A stretch of DNA of 5,416 nt from an uncultured Bacilli bacterium (GTDB lineage: Bacteria > Bacillota_I > Bacilli_A > RFN20 > CAG-826), in contig CAKPNG010000064.1 of NCBI GenBank assembly GCA_934168325.1, forward strand, positions 1 to 5,416, written 5' to 3'. Below are positions 1-5,125 of the stretch, piece after piece (position 1 is the first letter of the stretch; each line of letters begins with the position of its first letter). The notes below the pieces were generated by a model. The model searched no databases. It was not told where the DNA came from and saw nothing but the letters and a program-made list of their open reading frames with translations. A program made the translations under genes and the position numbers.

Positions 1-82
1 TTGCAAATATAATTTTTGGAAGTAATACTTAATTGTATTTAATTTTAGGGAGACCTACAACAAAGGGACACAATCTTCCAAT

Positions 83-110
83 ATAAAAGGGTTTTCAATC
101 GAAAACCCTT
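83..110 (-). terminator. Rho-independent terminator of the perR-rubredoxin-rubrerythrin operon
   Basis: Read on the minus strand, AAGGGTTTTC (110-101) pairs perfectly with GAAAACCCTT (96-87) around a GATT loop. The stem is 10 bp and is followed directly by TTATAT. It begins 25 nt downstream of the rubrerythrin stop codon. The plus-strand continuation after the hairpin (CTAATCCC) has no T tract, so it terminates only the minus-strand operon. Confidence 0.88.
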
Positions 111-135
111 CTAATCCCAACTATTTTTTAAGAAA

Positions 136-678
136 TTAATAATTCTTTTTTTCTAATTCAAAGTAAGCTTGTGGGTGTAAGCAGCATGGGCAAACCATAG
201 GTGCGCTCTCTCCAACATGGACATAACCACAATTTCTACAGATCCAAACTTTAATACCAGTCTTCTTTGTGAAAACTTCATTATCTTTAATATTATTGAA
301 TAAAGCTTTGTATCTTTCTTCGTGATGTTTTTCAACTTCAGCTACTAATCTAAATCTTTGAGCTAAATCTTTAAAACCTTCTTTTTCAGCTACTTCAGCA
401 AAATGTTTGTACATATCTGTCCATTCATAATTTTCACCTTCAGCAGCATGTTCTAAGTTAGTTAAAGTATCACCAATACCACCCAATTCTTTAAACCAAA
501 GTTTTGCATGTTCTTTTTCATTATCTGCTGTTTCTAAGAATATAGCAGCGATTTGTTCATAACCTTCTTTTTTTGCAGCACTTGCAAAGTAAGTATATTT
601 ATTTCTTGCTTGAGATTCTCCAGCAAAAGCAGTTTGTAAATTCTTTAATGTTTCAGTTCCTTCATATTTGTTAGCCAT
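136..678 (-). CDS. rbr: Rubrerythrin (di-iron peroxidase with C-terminal rubredoxin-like domain)
   Basis: This is a cytoplasmic non-haem peroxidase that reduces H2O2 to water using electrons from rubredoxin, a main oxidative-stress enzyme of anaerobes. The 180-aa length is typical. Residues 1-130 form the ferritin-like four-helix domain. The visible di-iron ligands are E21, E54 and H57 (ExxH), E95 and E98 (ExxE), and E116 and H119 (ExxH). Residues 145-174 form the rubredoxin-like domain, with one Fe(SCys)4 site from C147/C150 and C163/C166. The residue between P164 and C166 is an extra Cys (C165), so the second knuckle reads CPCC. The start is fixed by a strong AAGGAGGAG site 7 nt upstream. 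It is the last gene of the operon: the mini-rubredoxin stop is only 1 nt upstream, so translation is probably coupled. Expression is expected to follow the PerR-controlled promoter near 1240. Identity is secure; the electron donor is inferred from neighbourhood. Confidence 0.97.
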   Translation of the reverse strand: MANKYEGTETLKNLQTAFAGESQARNKYTYFASAAKKEGYEQIAAIFLETADNEKEHAKLWFKELGGIGDTLTNLEHAAEGENYEWTDMYKHFAEVAEKEGFKDLAQRFRLVAEVEKHHEERYKALFNNIKDNEVFTKKTGIKVWICRNCGYVHVGESAPMVCPCCLHPQAYFELEKKNY

Positions 679-679
679 C

Positions 680-808
680 TTATTTCTCCTCCTTATTTTC
701 TTCTTCGATAACTTCTAGATCAGTTCCAGTAGCTCCACATACAGGGCAAACTGGATTTTCATCATCACTTTCAAAAGTGATACCACAGACTAAGCATAAA
801 TACTTCAT
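680..808 (-). CDS. Mini-rubredoxin (42 aa, single Fe(SCys)4 site)
   Basis: This is a small iron-sulfur electron carrier. It has two CxxC knuckles, C5-x2-C8-G and C21-P-V-C24-G, separated by only 12 residues. A classical rubredoxin is about 52 aa with a much longer inter-knuckle segment, so this resembles the rubredoxin-like tail of rubrerythrin, where the spacing is also 12. The C-terminus is very acidic (E33 onward, EEENKEEK). The start at 808 is chosen because GGAGG (816-820) lies 7 nt upstream. A longer in-frame reading from 928 would overlap perR and its extra 40 residues look like antisense coding, so it is rejected. It sits 28 nt after perR and 1 nt before rubrerythrin. The likely role is electron donor to rubrerythrin, inferred from the operon. 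A zinc-binding rather than iron-binding site cannot be excluded from sequence. Confidence 0.88.
   Translation of the reverse strand: MKYLCLVCGITFESDDENPVCPVCGATGTDLEVIEEENKEEK
686..694 (-). promoter_or_regulatory. Ribosome binding site of rubrerythrin, inside the mini-rubredoxin gene
   Basis: AAGGAGGAG on the minus strand lies 7 nt before the rubrerythrin ATG and encodes the terminal K-E-E of the mini-rubredoxin. The acidic/basic tail therefore doubles as the downstream Shine-Dalgarno. With a 1-nt intergenic gap this favours translational coupling of the two proteins. Confidence 0.85.
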
Positions 809-815
809 ATAATTT

Positions 816-820
816 CCTCC
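816..820 (-). promoter_or_regulatory. Ribosome binding site that sets the mini-rubredoxin start
   Basis: The minus strand reads TTTTGGAGGAAATTAT before ATG at 808, a full GGAGG at 7-nt spacing in the perR/mini-rubredoxin gap. This decides for the 42-aa protein over the longer in-frame reading. Confidence 0.85.
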
Positions 821-836
821 AAAATTTAATAAATAT

Positions 837-1214
837 TTACTCATTTTTAAGACAATCACTACAAGTACCATAATAAGTAGTTGTAATTTGTTCAACCTCA
901 TTACCATCTTTATCAGTAAATGGGGCAAAATTTAAATTTGTAGGTTCTACATCTATAATTTTACCACATTTTTTACAAATAAAGTGATCATGATTTGGCT
1001 GAGCACTTATTTCGTAGTAATCGTCTTTTAAATTTAAAGTAACTCTTTTTAATAAGTTGTCTAATACTAATGAATCAATATTACGATATATAGTTGCTAA
1101 AGATATTGAATATAAATTTTTATTCAAGTAATCTGCTATATCTTTTACTCTAGCGTGTCCTAGTGCTTTAGTAGCATCTAAGATTAATTTTCTTTGAATC
1201 GTAAATCTTTCCAT
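837..1214 (-). CDS. perR: PerR-like peroxide-sensing Fur-family repressor
   Basis: This 125-aa metal-dependent DNA-binding repressor is short for the family (B. subtilis PerR is about 145 aa), mainly at the N-terminus. Residues 1-65 form the winged helix, with recognition region S38-LATIYRN-45, and the rest is the dimerisation domain. The structural zinc site is C80xxC83 and C118xxC121. The regulatory metal site is H20, E68, H75, H77 and D88, by alignment with PerR H37, D85, H91, H93 and D104. D88 matters: in published PerR/Fur work an Asp here goes with high H2O2 reactivity and a Glu with the insensitive Fur type. E68, in contrast, is the Fur-like residue where PerR has Asp. Context (first gene before a rubredoxin and a rubrerythrin, Per-box-like palindrome on its own promoter) supports PerR over Fur. 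AAGGA at 1223-1227, 8 nt from the ATG, supports the start. Confidence 0.88.
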   Translation of the reverse strand: MERFTIQRKLILDATKALGHARVKDIADYLNKNLYSISLATIYRNIDSLVLDNLLKRVTLNLKDDYYEISAQPNHDHFICKKCGKIIDVEPTNLNFAPFTDKDGNEVEQITTTYYGTCSDCLKNE

Positions 1215-1229
1215 TTATTATTTCCTTAT

Positions 1230-1244
1230 TGATAATAATTATAT
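1230..1244. promoter_or_regulatory. Per-box-like operator over the perR promoter
   Basis: TGATAATAATTATAT on the plus strand matches the B. subtilis Per box (TTATAAT-N-ATTATAA) at 12 of 14 specified positions. The inner ATAAT-A-ATTAT is a perfect inverted repeat. It covers the whole -10 element of the operon promoter, the position expected for autorepression by the first gene product. AT-rich sequence makes chance matches easier, but position and cognate gene agree. Confidence 0.7.
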
Positions 1245-1266
1245 ATAAGGAATTATTAATAATCAA
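1238..1266 (-). promoter_or_regulatory. Sigma-A-type promoter of the perR-rubredoxin-rubrerythrin operon
   Basis: On the minus strand the -35 is TTGATT (1266-1261), the spacer is exactly 17 bp and the -10 is a perfect TATAAT (1243-1238). The start of transcription is predicted near 1231, giving a leader of about 17 nt that includes the AAGGA ribosome site. It lies just downstream of the terminator of the preceding small gene, so the operon is an independent transcription unit. Confidence 0.8.
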
Positions 1267-1286
1267 GAATTATTTTTAATAAATGT

Positions 1287-1314
1287 AAAATAAAAGGAGC
1301 CAAATGGTCCCTTT
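1287..1314 (-). terminator. Terminator of the 50-aa small gene
   Basis: On the minus strand AAAGGGACC (1314-1306), loop ATTT and GGCTCCTTT (1301-1293) form a 9-position stem with one G-U and one A-C mismatch. It is followed by TATTTTA. It starts 24 nt past the small gene's stop and ends about 20 bp before the perR -35 element, so it insulates the two units. Confidence 0.75.
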
Positions 1315-1338
1315 ATATAAATGTATATATAACAACAA

Positions 1339-1491
1339 TTAGAATCTTCTATTTCCAAACATTGTATTGATGCTCATAGCACCTAAAAGAGTTAAATACA
1401 TTTGTTGTTCTTCCTCTTTTCTTCTTTTTTCTTCTTCATAGCTTTCATCGTTTAAGTTGTTATCAAACATTTCTTTTAATTGATCTCTCAT
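1339..1491 (-). CDS. Hypothetical 50-aa charged small protein
   Basis: I do not recognise this protein. It is supported as a gene by a full AAGGAGG site (1506-1500) 8 nt before the ATG, a candidate promoter upstream and a terminator downstream. The sequence starts MRDQLKEMFDNNLNDESYEE. Residues 19-30 are an uninterrupted run of E, K, R and Q, likely a surface helix. Residues 31-44 are more hydrophobic and amphipathic (MYLTLLGAMSINTM) and the tail is basic (GNRRF). No Cys, no signal peptide and no clear membrane segment are visible. It stands alone between the hydrolase and the peroxide operon, with a cre-like site about 80 nt upstream of its start. A small cytoplasmic adaptor or ribosome- or enzyme-binding protein is possible but is only a guess from composition. 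Confidence 0.75.
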   Translation of the reverse strand: MRDQLKEMFDNNLNDESYEEEKRRKEEEQQMYLTLLGAMSINTMFGNRRF

Positions 1492-1517
1492 AATTTTTTC
1501 CTCCTTAAAACACCACT

Positions 1518-1546
1518 AATATAAACACTATTTTTAATATTTTAAA
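1518..1546 (-). promoter_or_regulatory. Candidate promoter of the 50-aa small gene
   Basis: TTTAAA (-35, 1546-1541), 17 bp, TATATT (-10, 1523-1518) on the minus strand. Transcription would start near 1511, just upstream of the AAGGAGG site. The -35 is weak but the same TTTAAA-N17 arrangement is seen before the EF-G-like gene. TTGCTT at 1550-1545 is an alternative -35, but at poor spacing. Confidence 0.4.
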
Positions 1547-1571
1547 GCAAAATAATTCATTAAAAATCGAG

Positions 1572-1587
1572 TTGGAAGCACTTACAT
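1572..1587. promoter_or_regulatory. cre-like site upstream of the small gene
   Basis: TTGGAAGCACTTACAT on the plus strand fits the B. subtilis cre consensus WTGNAARCGNWWWCAW at 15 of 16 positions. It is 13/16 identical to the perfect palindrome at 5031-5046. It is centred about 68 bp upstream of the predicted start of the small-gene transcript. CcpA sites at such upstream positions are known to activate (for example at B. subtilis ackA), whereas downstream ones repress. Confidence 0.55.
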
Positions 1588-1603
1588 GGAAATTTTTACA
1601 AAA

Positions 1604-1626
1604 TAAAAATGTCGATTATATCGACA
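1604..1626 (-). terminator. Terminator of the DUF2974 hydrolase gene
   Basis: On the minus strand TGTCGAT (1626-1620), loop ATA and ATCGACA (1616-1610) form a perfect 7-bp stem followed by TTTTTATTTTG. It begins 42 nt after the hydrolase stop. The hairpin core GTCGATATAATCGAC recurs with two changes at 5103-5117. Confidence 0.78.
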
Positions 1627-1652
1627 CTATTTTAATTTAATATGTAAGCATT

Positions 1653-1668
1653 ATGAAAGCGGTTATAC
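1653..1668. promoter_or_regulatory. Weak cre-like match just after the hydrolase stop
   Basis: ATGAAAGCGGTTATAC fits WTGNAARCGNWWWCAW at 14 of 16 positions, including the central AAGCG. It abuts the hydrolase stop codon, where a repressor would act only as a roadblock or serve the next gene from far upstream. A cre half-site-like ATGTAAGC lies beside it at 1642-1649. This could be chance. Confidence 0.25.
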
Positions 1669-2847
1669 TTAAATATGGAAATAATCAAACATGCTTTCTT
1701 TTCCTAATTGAACCGCAAATTCTTCATCATTAAAATGAAGAGTTTCATCTTTTAAAGCTTTAAGGAAATATAAACTATTCTTTTTAAACATCGCTTTTTC
1801 ATCTTTAGTTAATTTAGTATAGATTTTTATCATTTTATAGAAATTACCTATTAAATTATCTCTAAATTCAAATACATCCTTAGCATCAGTTTCTTTTACA
1901 ATAAGCCACCATATATCAATGTAAGCTTTTCTTTCTTTATTAGTTAGATTAGCAAAATATTTTTGTAATGATTTATTTAAACATTTACTTCTTCTAGAAA
2001 GGTGACTAGCAAATATAAAATGATTTTTATCATCTATTTTCCAAGAAAAAGAATCGTGCTGCATTAAACCCGTATTATAAGATTCTATAACATAAGTATC
2101 GTTATAATCTGTAAAAATCATACCTACTATCGACATATTAGGAACAATTGATATAACTTTCTTTTCCATATTTTTATATCGAGTTTTATTTTCGATATGA
2201 CTTAATCCTGGGCCATCGAAATTAAAAATTGTTTTAATTCTTCTATATAAAGTATTTTCACAAGTTAATCCAGCATATAAAGATAAATTTCCACCTTTAG
2301 AATGACCACCGATATAAATATTTTTAAATTTCTTAAAGTAAGGGTTCTTAATATATTCTTTAGCAGACGTTTGAGATGGAATGACTTTTAAAAACGACAT
2401 ATTAAAATCTTCTTTAAATCCTATTAAAGAAGCATCTGTCCCACCATAAGAAATAAAGACTGTATCTTGATTTAATTTAATAGATAAAGCACAAAATTGT
2501 TGCTCAGATTTAATAGATATTTTATGAACAAAATTAGATATTTCCAAATTTTTATAACGAGCATATTTTATTAAATGGCTAAGAAAATCATTTCTTAAAC
2601 TTTTAATATCGGCCTCATACATTAAATCAGGATACATTTGATAAATATGAACAACCTCATCTAATGTTAGTACGCTATTTTCTTTATCTTTCATAAAATC
2701 AAAATAATAATATGATAAAGTAGCAAATATTAAAGCATCGATAATATTGAAATTAACTTGATCAAAATTACAATTACCAACACGTTCTACGTAATTGAAT
2801 AAATCATAATATTGATACTTATTAATTGTACTTGGTTCGTTTTTCAT
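1669..2847 (-). CDS. DUF2974 (Mbeg1-like) alpha/beta-hydrolase, lipase-related
   Basis: A 392-aa protein of the DUF2974 family, related to class-3 lipases; the substrate is unknown. The N-terminal family signature is seen at about residues 15-50 (DLFNYVERVGNCNFDQ, then NIIDALIFATLSYYYFD). The strand/oxyanion-type segment is FISYGGTD (131-138), followed by the typical GFKEDFNMSF (143-152). The nucleophile elbow is GHSKGG (181-186) with Ser183. Further family blocks are FNFDGPG (208-214) and QHDSFSW (263-269), which supply plausible Asp/His partners; exact triad members are inferred. No signal peptide or membrane segment is evident, so it is probably cytoplasmic. Family members usually have an Arg before the GTD motif (FRGTD); here the segment reads YGGTD. 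The gene is single, flanked by terminators on both sides. Unusually, no Shine-Dalgarno precedes the ATG at 2847, and there is no other in-frame Met upstream of the conserved N-terminal region, so the start is kept. Confidence 0.85.
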   Translation of the reverse strand: MKNEPSTINKYQYYDLFNYVERVGNCNFDQVNFNIIDALIFATLSYYYFDFMKDKENSVLTLDEVVHIYQMYPDLMYEADIKSLRNDFLSHLIKYARYKNLEISNFVHKISIKSEQQFCALSIKLNQDTVFISYGGTDASLIGFKEDFNMSFLKVIPSQTSAKEYIKNPYFKKFKNIYIGGHSKGGNLSLYAGLTCENTLYRRIKTIFNFDGPGLSHIENKTRYKNMEKKVISIVPNMSIVGMIFTDYNDTYVIESYNTGLMQHDSFSWKIDDKNHFIFASHLSRRSKCLNKSLQKYFANLTNKERKAYIDIWWLIVKETDAKDVFEFRDNLIGNFYKMIKIYTKLTKDEKAMFKKNSLYFLKALKDETLHFNDEEFAVQLGKESMFDYFHI

Positions 2848-2853
2848 GTATTA

Positions 2854-2862
2854 ATTCTAACA
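2854..2862 (-). promoter_or_regulatory. Extended -10 promoter predicting a leaderless hydrolase mRNA
   Basis: The minus strand reads TGTTAGAAT (2862-2854), an extended -10 (TG-n plus TAGAAT, 5/6 to TATAAT). No good -35 lies at 16-18 bp spacing, as is usual for extended -10 promoters. Counting seven bases past the hexamer places +1 at 2847, the A of the hydrolase ATG. That agrees with the absence of any ribosome site in this gap. Confidence 0.45.
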
Positions 2863-2902
2863 TAATATCAATAAAAATATATAGGTTTTGCGCACTTTTT
2901 AA

Positions 2903-2934
2903 TTAAAAAGACTAGATTTTTAAGTCTAGCCTTT
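2903..2934 (-). terminator. Terminator of the EF-G-like gene
   Basis: On the minus strand AAAGGCTAGA (2934-2925), an 8-nt loop and TCTAGTCTTT (2916-2907) pair over 10 positions with one G-U wobble, followed by further T residues. The same pair on the plus strand would be an A-C mismatch, so the hairpin is oriented for minus-strand transcripts. It begins 8 nt after the EF-G-like stop codon. Confidence 0.82.
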
Positions 2935-2942
2935 GTTAGTTA

Positions 2943-5006
2943 TTACTTAGCTTGTTTTAATAAACTACATTCATTAATTACTTTTTGTTTCATTGATTCT
3001 GGAACTTCTTCGTAATCAATAAATTCTCTATTAAAGTAACCACTACCTTGCGTTAAAGCTTTAAGTTTAGTGACATAATCCATTGTTTCACTTTCAGGAA
3101 TATGGGCAATAATTAAAGTTGTTTCATCTTCTTTATCAATAACTTCTTGGACTTTAGCTCTACGACTATTTAAATCACTTAAAACATCACCAATATATTG
3201 ATTGCTAATATAAATAGATATCTTTAAGATAGGTTCTAAAATAGTTGGTCTACATTTCATATAAGCTTCTTTAAAAGCTAAAATACTTGCCATCTTGAAA
3301 GCTAATTCATTACTATCAACTGGATGATATTTACCATCTAATAAAGTAGCTTTTACTCCGATTACAGGGAATCCAGCTAATAAACCACTTTGTAAAGCTT
3401 CAAAGAAACCTTTTTCAACAGCAGGGAAATAGTTTTTAGGAACACTTCCACCAAATATTTCTTCAGCGAAAATTGATTCTTCATTTGGCTCAAATTTCAT
3501 TTCAACAACACCATAGAATCCACTTCCACCAGATTGTTTAATATATTTTCCAGTTGCAGTTGCTTCACCCTTAATAGTTTCTCTATAACATATTTTTGGA
3601 TCATCTATTACAAGTTCGAGCCCATAACTATTTTTAACTTTATCAAAAATAAATTGTAAGTGAGATTCACTTAAACCACCAATTAAAAGTTGTTTAGTTT
3701 CAACATTTCTTCTAACTTCAATAGTTGGATCTTCTTTTTTAATTTTTGCTAAAACAGGGTTTAATTTTTCTTCATCTTTCTTATTCTTTAAAGAAATTGC
3801 TTTAAATACAACTGCGGTTGGGAATTTAATTTCTTTATATTTAATAATATTATTTTTATCACATAAAGTATAAGAAGTTAAAATTTCATCTAATTTAGAA
3901 ACACAAACTATATCACCAGCGATTGCTTCAGTAACATTAGTTTGATCTTTTCCACACATTGTGAATAAAGAGCTAATTTTAACTGTTTCTTGAAGTTGAG
4001 GACAATAAACTTCATCACCAACATGAAGAATTCCACTATCAACTTTTAAATAATTGATTGAGCCTAAATAAGGATCAACAGTAGTTTTAAATATATATGC
4101 ACTAAATGGTTCATTAATTTCAGTTTTTCTTGTGACTTCATCACCATTTTCATTAGTTCCAACATAAGCTTTTAAATCTGTAGGATTAGGTAAATAATCA
4201 ATAAACATTGATAGCATCGTATTTAATCCAATATTATTTAATGCACTACCAAAAATAACAGGTACTAATTCACCTTTTAAAACACTATCTCTTAAACCAG
4301 TGTGAATCTCTTGATTAGTTAAAGGCTCACCACTAAAGAATTTATCTAATAAAGTATCATTTGTTAACGCAACAGCTTCACAAATAGTATTATGTAATTC
4401 AAAAACTTTTAATTTTTTATCTTCATAAATTATATCATCAACACATTCTTTTCCATTATATTTTCTAGCTTTTAAATCAACAACATTAACAAATCCATCA
4501 AAATTATCATTATGGCCTAATGGATAAGTAAAAGGAACGCATGTTTTACCAAGTTTAGTAACTATATCAGTCATTATTTCATCAAAGCTTGGATTACCTT
4601 TGTCCATTTTATTAATAAAAATTAAAGTTGGAATGCCTCTTTTACTAAGCATTTTGAAATATTTAACTGTACCAACTTGAACTTTACTATTAGCATCGAT
4701 TACTAAAACTGCACCTTTAACAGTATGAGTAATACTTAAAGCCTCCCAAATAAAATCATCATTACCAGGAATATCTAATAAGTTAATTTTATGATTATTA
4801 TAAAAAATAGGTACTATTGATGTAGAAGTTGAACTTAAACGATTTTTCTCTTCTTTAAGAAAATCACTAACAGTATTCTTCTTTTCAATACTACCTTTTG
4901 CTACATTATTAGTCATAGCATATAAAGATTCAACAAGGGAGGTCTTACCAACTCCTTGATGACCAAGCACTGCAATATTGCGGATGTTACAAGATTGTAA
5001 TTCCAT
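2943..5006 (-). CDS. EF-G-like translational GTPase (paralogue of elongation factor G)
   Basis: A 687-aa protein with the full EF-G domain order. The G domain has G1 GHQGVGKT (15-22), G3 DIPGNDDF (78-85), G4 NKMD (132-135) and G5 GSA (253-255). Domains II and III follow. Domain IV has QSGGSGFYGVVEMKF and the tip YHPVDSNELAFK with His561, equivalent to the translocation-critical H583 of E. coli EF-G. Domain V includes ISNQYIGDVLSDLNSRR. It differs from housekeeping EF-G in two ways. Switch I reads KEEKNRLSSTSTS instead of the RGITI type. The G3 position that holds the catalytic His in EF-G/EF-Tu (DTPGH) is Asn82. Both fit the divergent EF-G-like branch, which often carries a non-His residue here, and not TetM-type ribosome protection. 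AGGAGG (5020-5015) 8 nt upstream sets the start. The gene is a single unit between two terminators with a perfect cre-like operator in its leader. Its exact role in translation or stress is unknown. Confidence 0.92.
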   Translation of the reverse strand: MELQSCNIRNIAVLGHQGVGKTSLVESLYAMTNNVAKGSIEKKNTVSDFLKEEKNRLSSTSTSIVPIFYNNHKINLLDIPGNDDFIWEALSITHTVKGAVLVIDANSKVQVGTVKYFKMLSKRGIPTLIFINKMDKGNPSFDEIMTDIVTKLGKTCVPFTYPLGHNDNFDGFVNVVDLKARKYNGKECVDDIIYEDKKLKVFELHNTICEAVALTNDTLLDKFFSGEPLTNQEIHTGLRDSVLKGELVPVIFGSALNNIGLNTMLSMFIDYLPNPTDLKAYVGTNENGDEVTRKTEINEPFSAYIFKTTVDPYLGSINYLKVDSGILHVGDEVYCPQLQETVKISSLFTMCGKDQTNVTEAIAGDIVCVSKLDEILTSYTLCDKNNIIKYKEIKFPTAVVFKAISLKNKKDEEKLNPVLAKIKKEDPTIEVRRNVETKQLLIGGLSESHLQFIFDKVKNSYGLELVIDDPKICYRETIKGEATATGKYIKQSGGSGFYGVVEMKFEPNEESIFAEEIFGGSVPKNYFPAVEKGFFEALQSGLLAGFPVIGVKATLLDGKYHPVDSNELAFKMASILAFKEAYMKCRPTILEPILKISIYISNQYIGDVLSDLNSRRAKVQEVIDKEDETTLIIAHIPESETMDYVTKLKALTQGSGYFNREFIDYEEVPESMKQKVINECSLLKQAK

Positions 5007-5030
5007 TATTATGTCCTCCTATCAAGCAAA

Positions 5031-5046
5031 ATGTAAGCGCTTACAT
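5031..5046. promoter_or_regulatory. Perfect palindromic cre-like operator before the EF-G-like gene
   Basis: ATGTAAGCGCTTACAT is a perfect 16-bp inverted repeat and fits the cre consensus WTGNAARCGNWWWCAW at 16/16. It lies between the candidate promoter (about +8 to +23) and the ribosome site, a position where CcpA or another LacI-family regulator would block transcription. CcpA is the likeliest ligand; a local LacI-type repressor could also bind such a site. Confidence 0.8.
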
Positions 5047-5059
5047 TAATATTACTTTA

Positions 5060-5088
5060 AGTATAAAGCATATTAACTAACTTTTAAA
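5060..5088 (-). promoter_or_regulatory. Candidate promoter of the EF-G-like gene
   Basis: TTTAAA (-35, 5088-5083), 17 bp, TATACT (-10, 5065-5060) on the minus strand. Predicted start is near 5053, about 47 nt upstream of the ATG, with the cre-like palindrome directly downstream. The -35 is a weak match (4/6). Confidence 0.5.
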
Positions 5089-5102
5089 TAAAAATCTTTT
5101 TA

Positions 5103-5117
5103 TTCGATTAAATCGAC
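5103..5117. repeat. Inverted repeat resembling the hairpin core at 1611-1625
   Basis: TCGATT-A-AATCGA (5104-5116) is a perfect 13-nt inverted repeat. Read on the minus strand as GTCGATTTAATCGAA it matches GTCGATATAATCGAC (1625-1611) at 13 of 15 positions. Here it lies between the permease remnant's terminator and the EF-G-like promoter and lacks a direct U tract, so it is less clearly a terminator. It could be an operator or a chance AT-rich palindrome. Confidence 0.35.
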
Positions 5118-5125
5118 TGTTTAAT

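Noticed and set aside
87..110. Bidirectional terminator serving a plus-strand gene at the left edge
   Set aside because: The stem is strong but no T tract follows on the plus strand, so only the minus-strand function is supported.
153..335. 60-aa open frame overlapping the rubrerythrin gene
   Set aside because: It lies wholly inside the well-supported rubrerythrin gene in another frame and its product has no recognisable family features; it is a shadow.
809..928. Longer start for the mini-rubredoxin (82 aa)
   Set aside because: The extra residues overlap perR, have no rubredoxin-like character and lack a suitable ribosome site, while the internal ATG at 808 has GGAGG at 7 nt.
1215..1668. 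Riboswitch, sRNA or CRISPR array in the spacers around the small gene
   Set aside because: The spacers hold only short terminator hairpins, promoter-like elements and cre-like sites; no direct-repeat array and no recognisable riboswitch core is visible.
2943..5006. Tet(M)-type ribosomal protection (tetracycline resistance) protein
   Set aside because: The G domain signature (DIPGNDDF, KEEKNRLSS switch I) and the EF-G-like domain IV tip fit the EF-G-like branch; Tet(M) proteins keep DTPGH and differ in domain IV.
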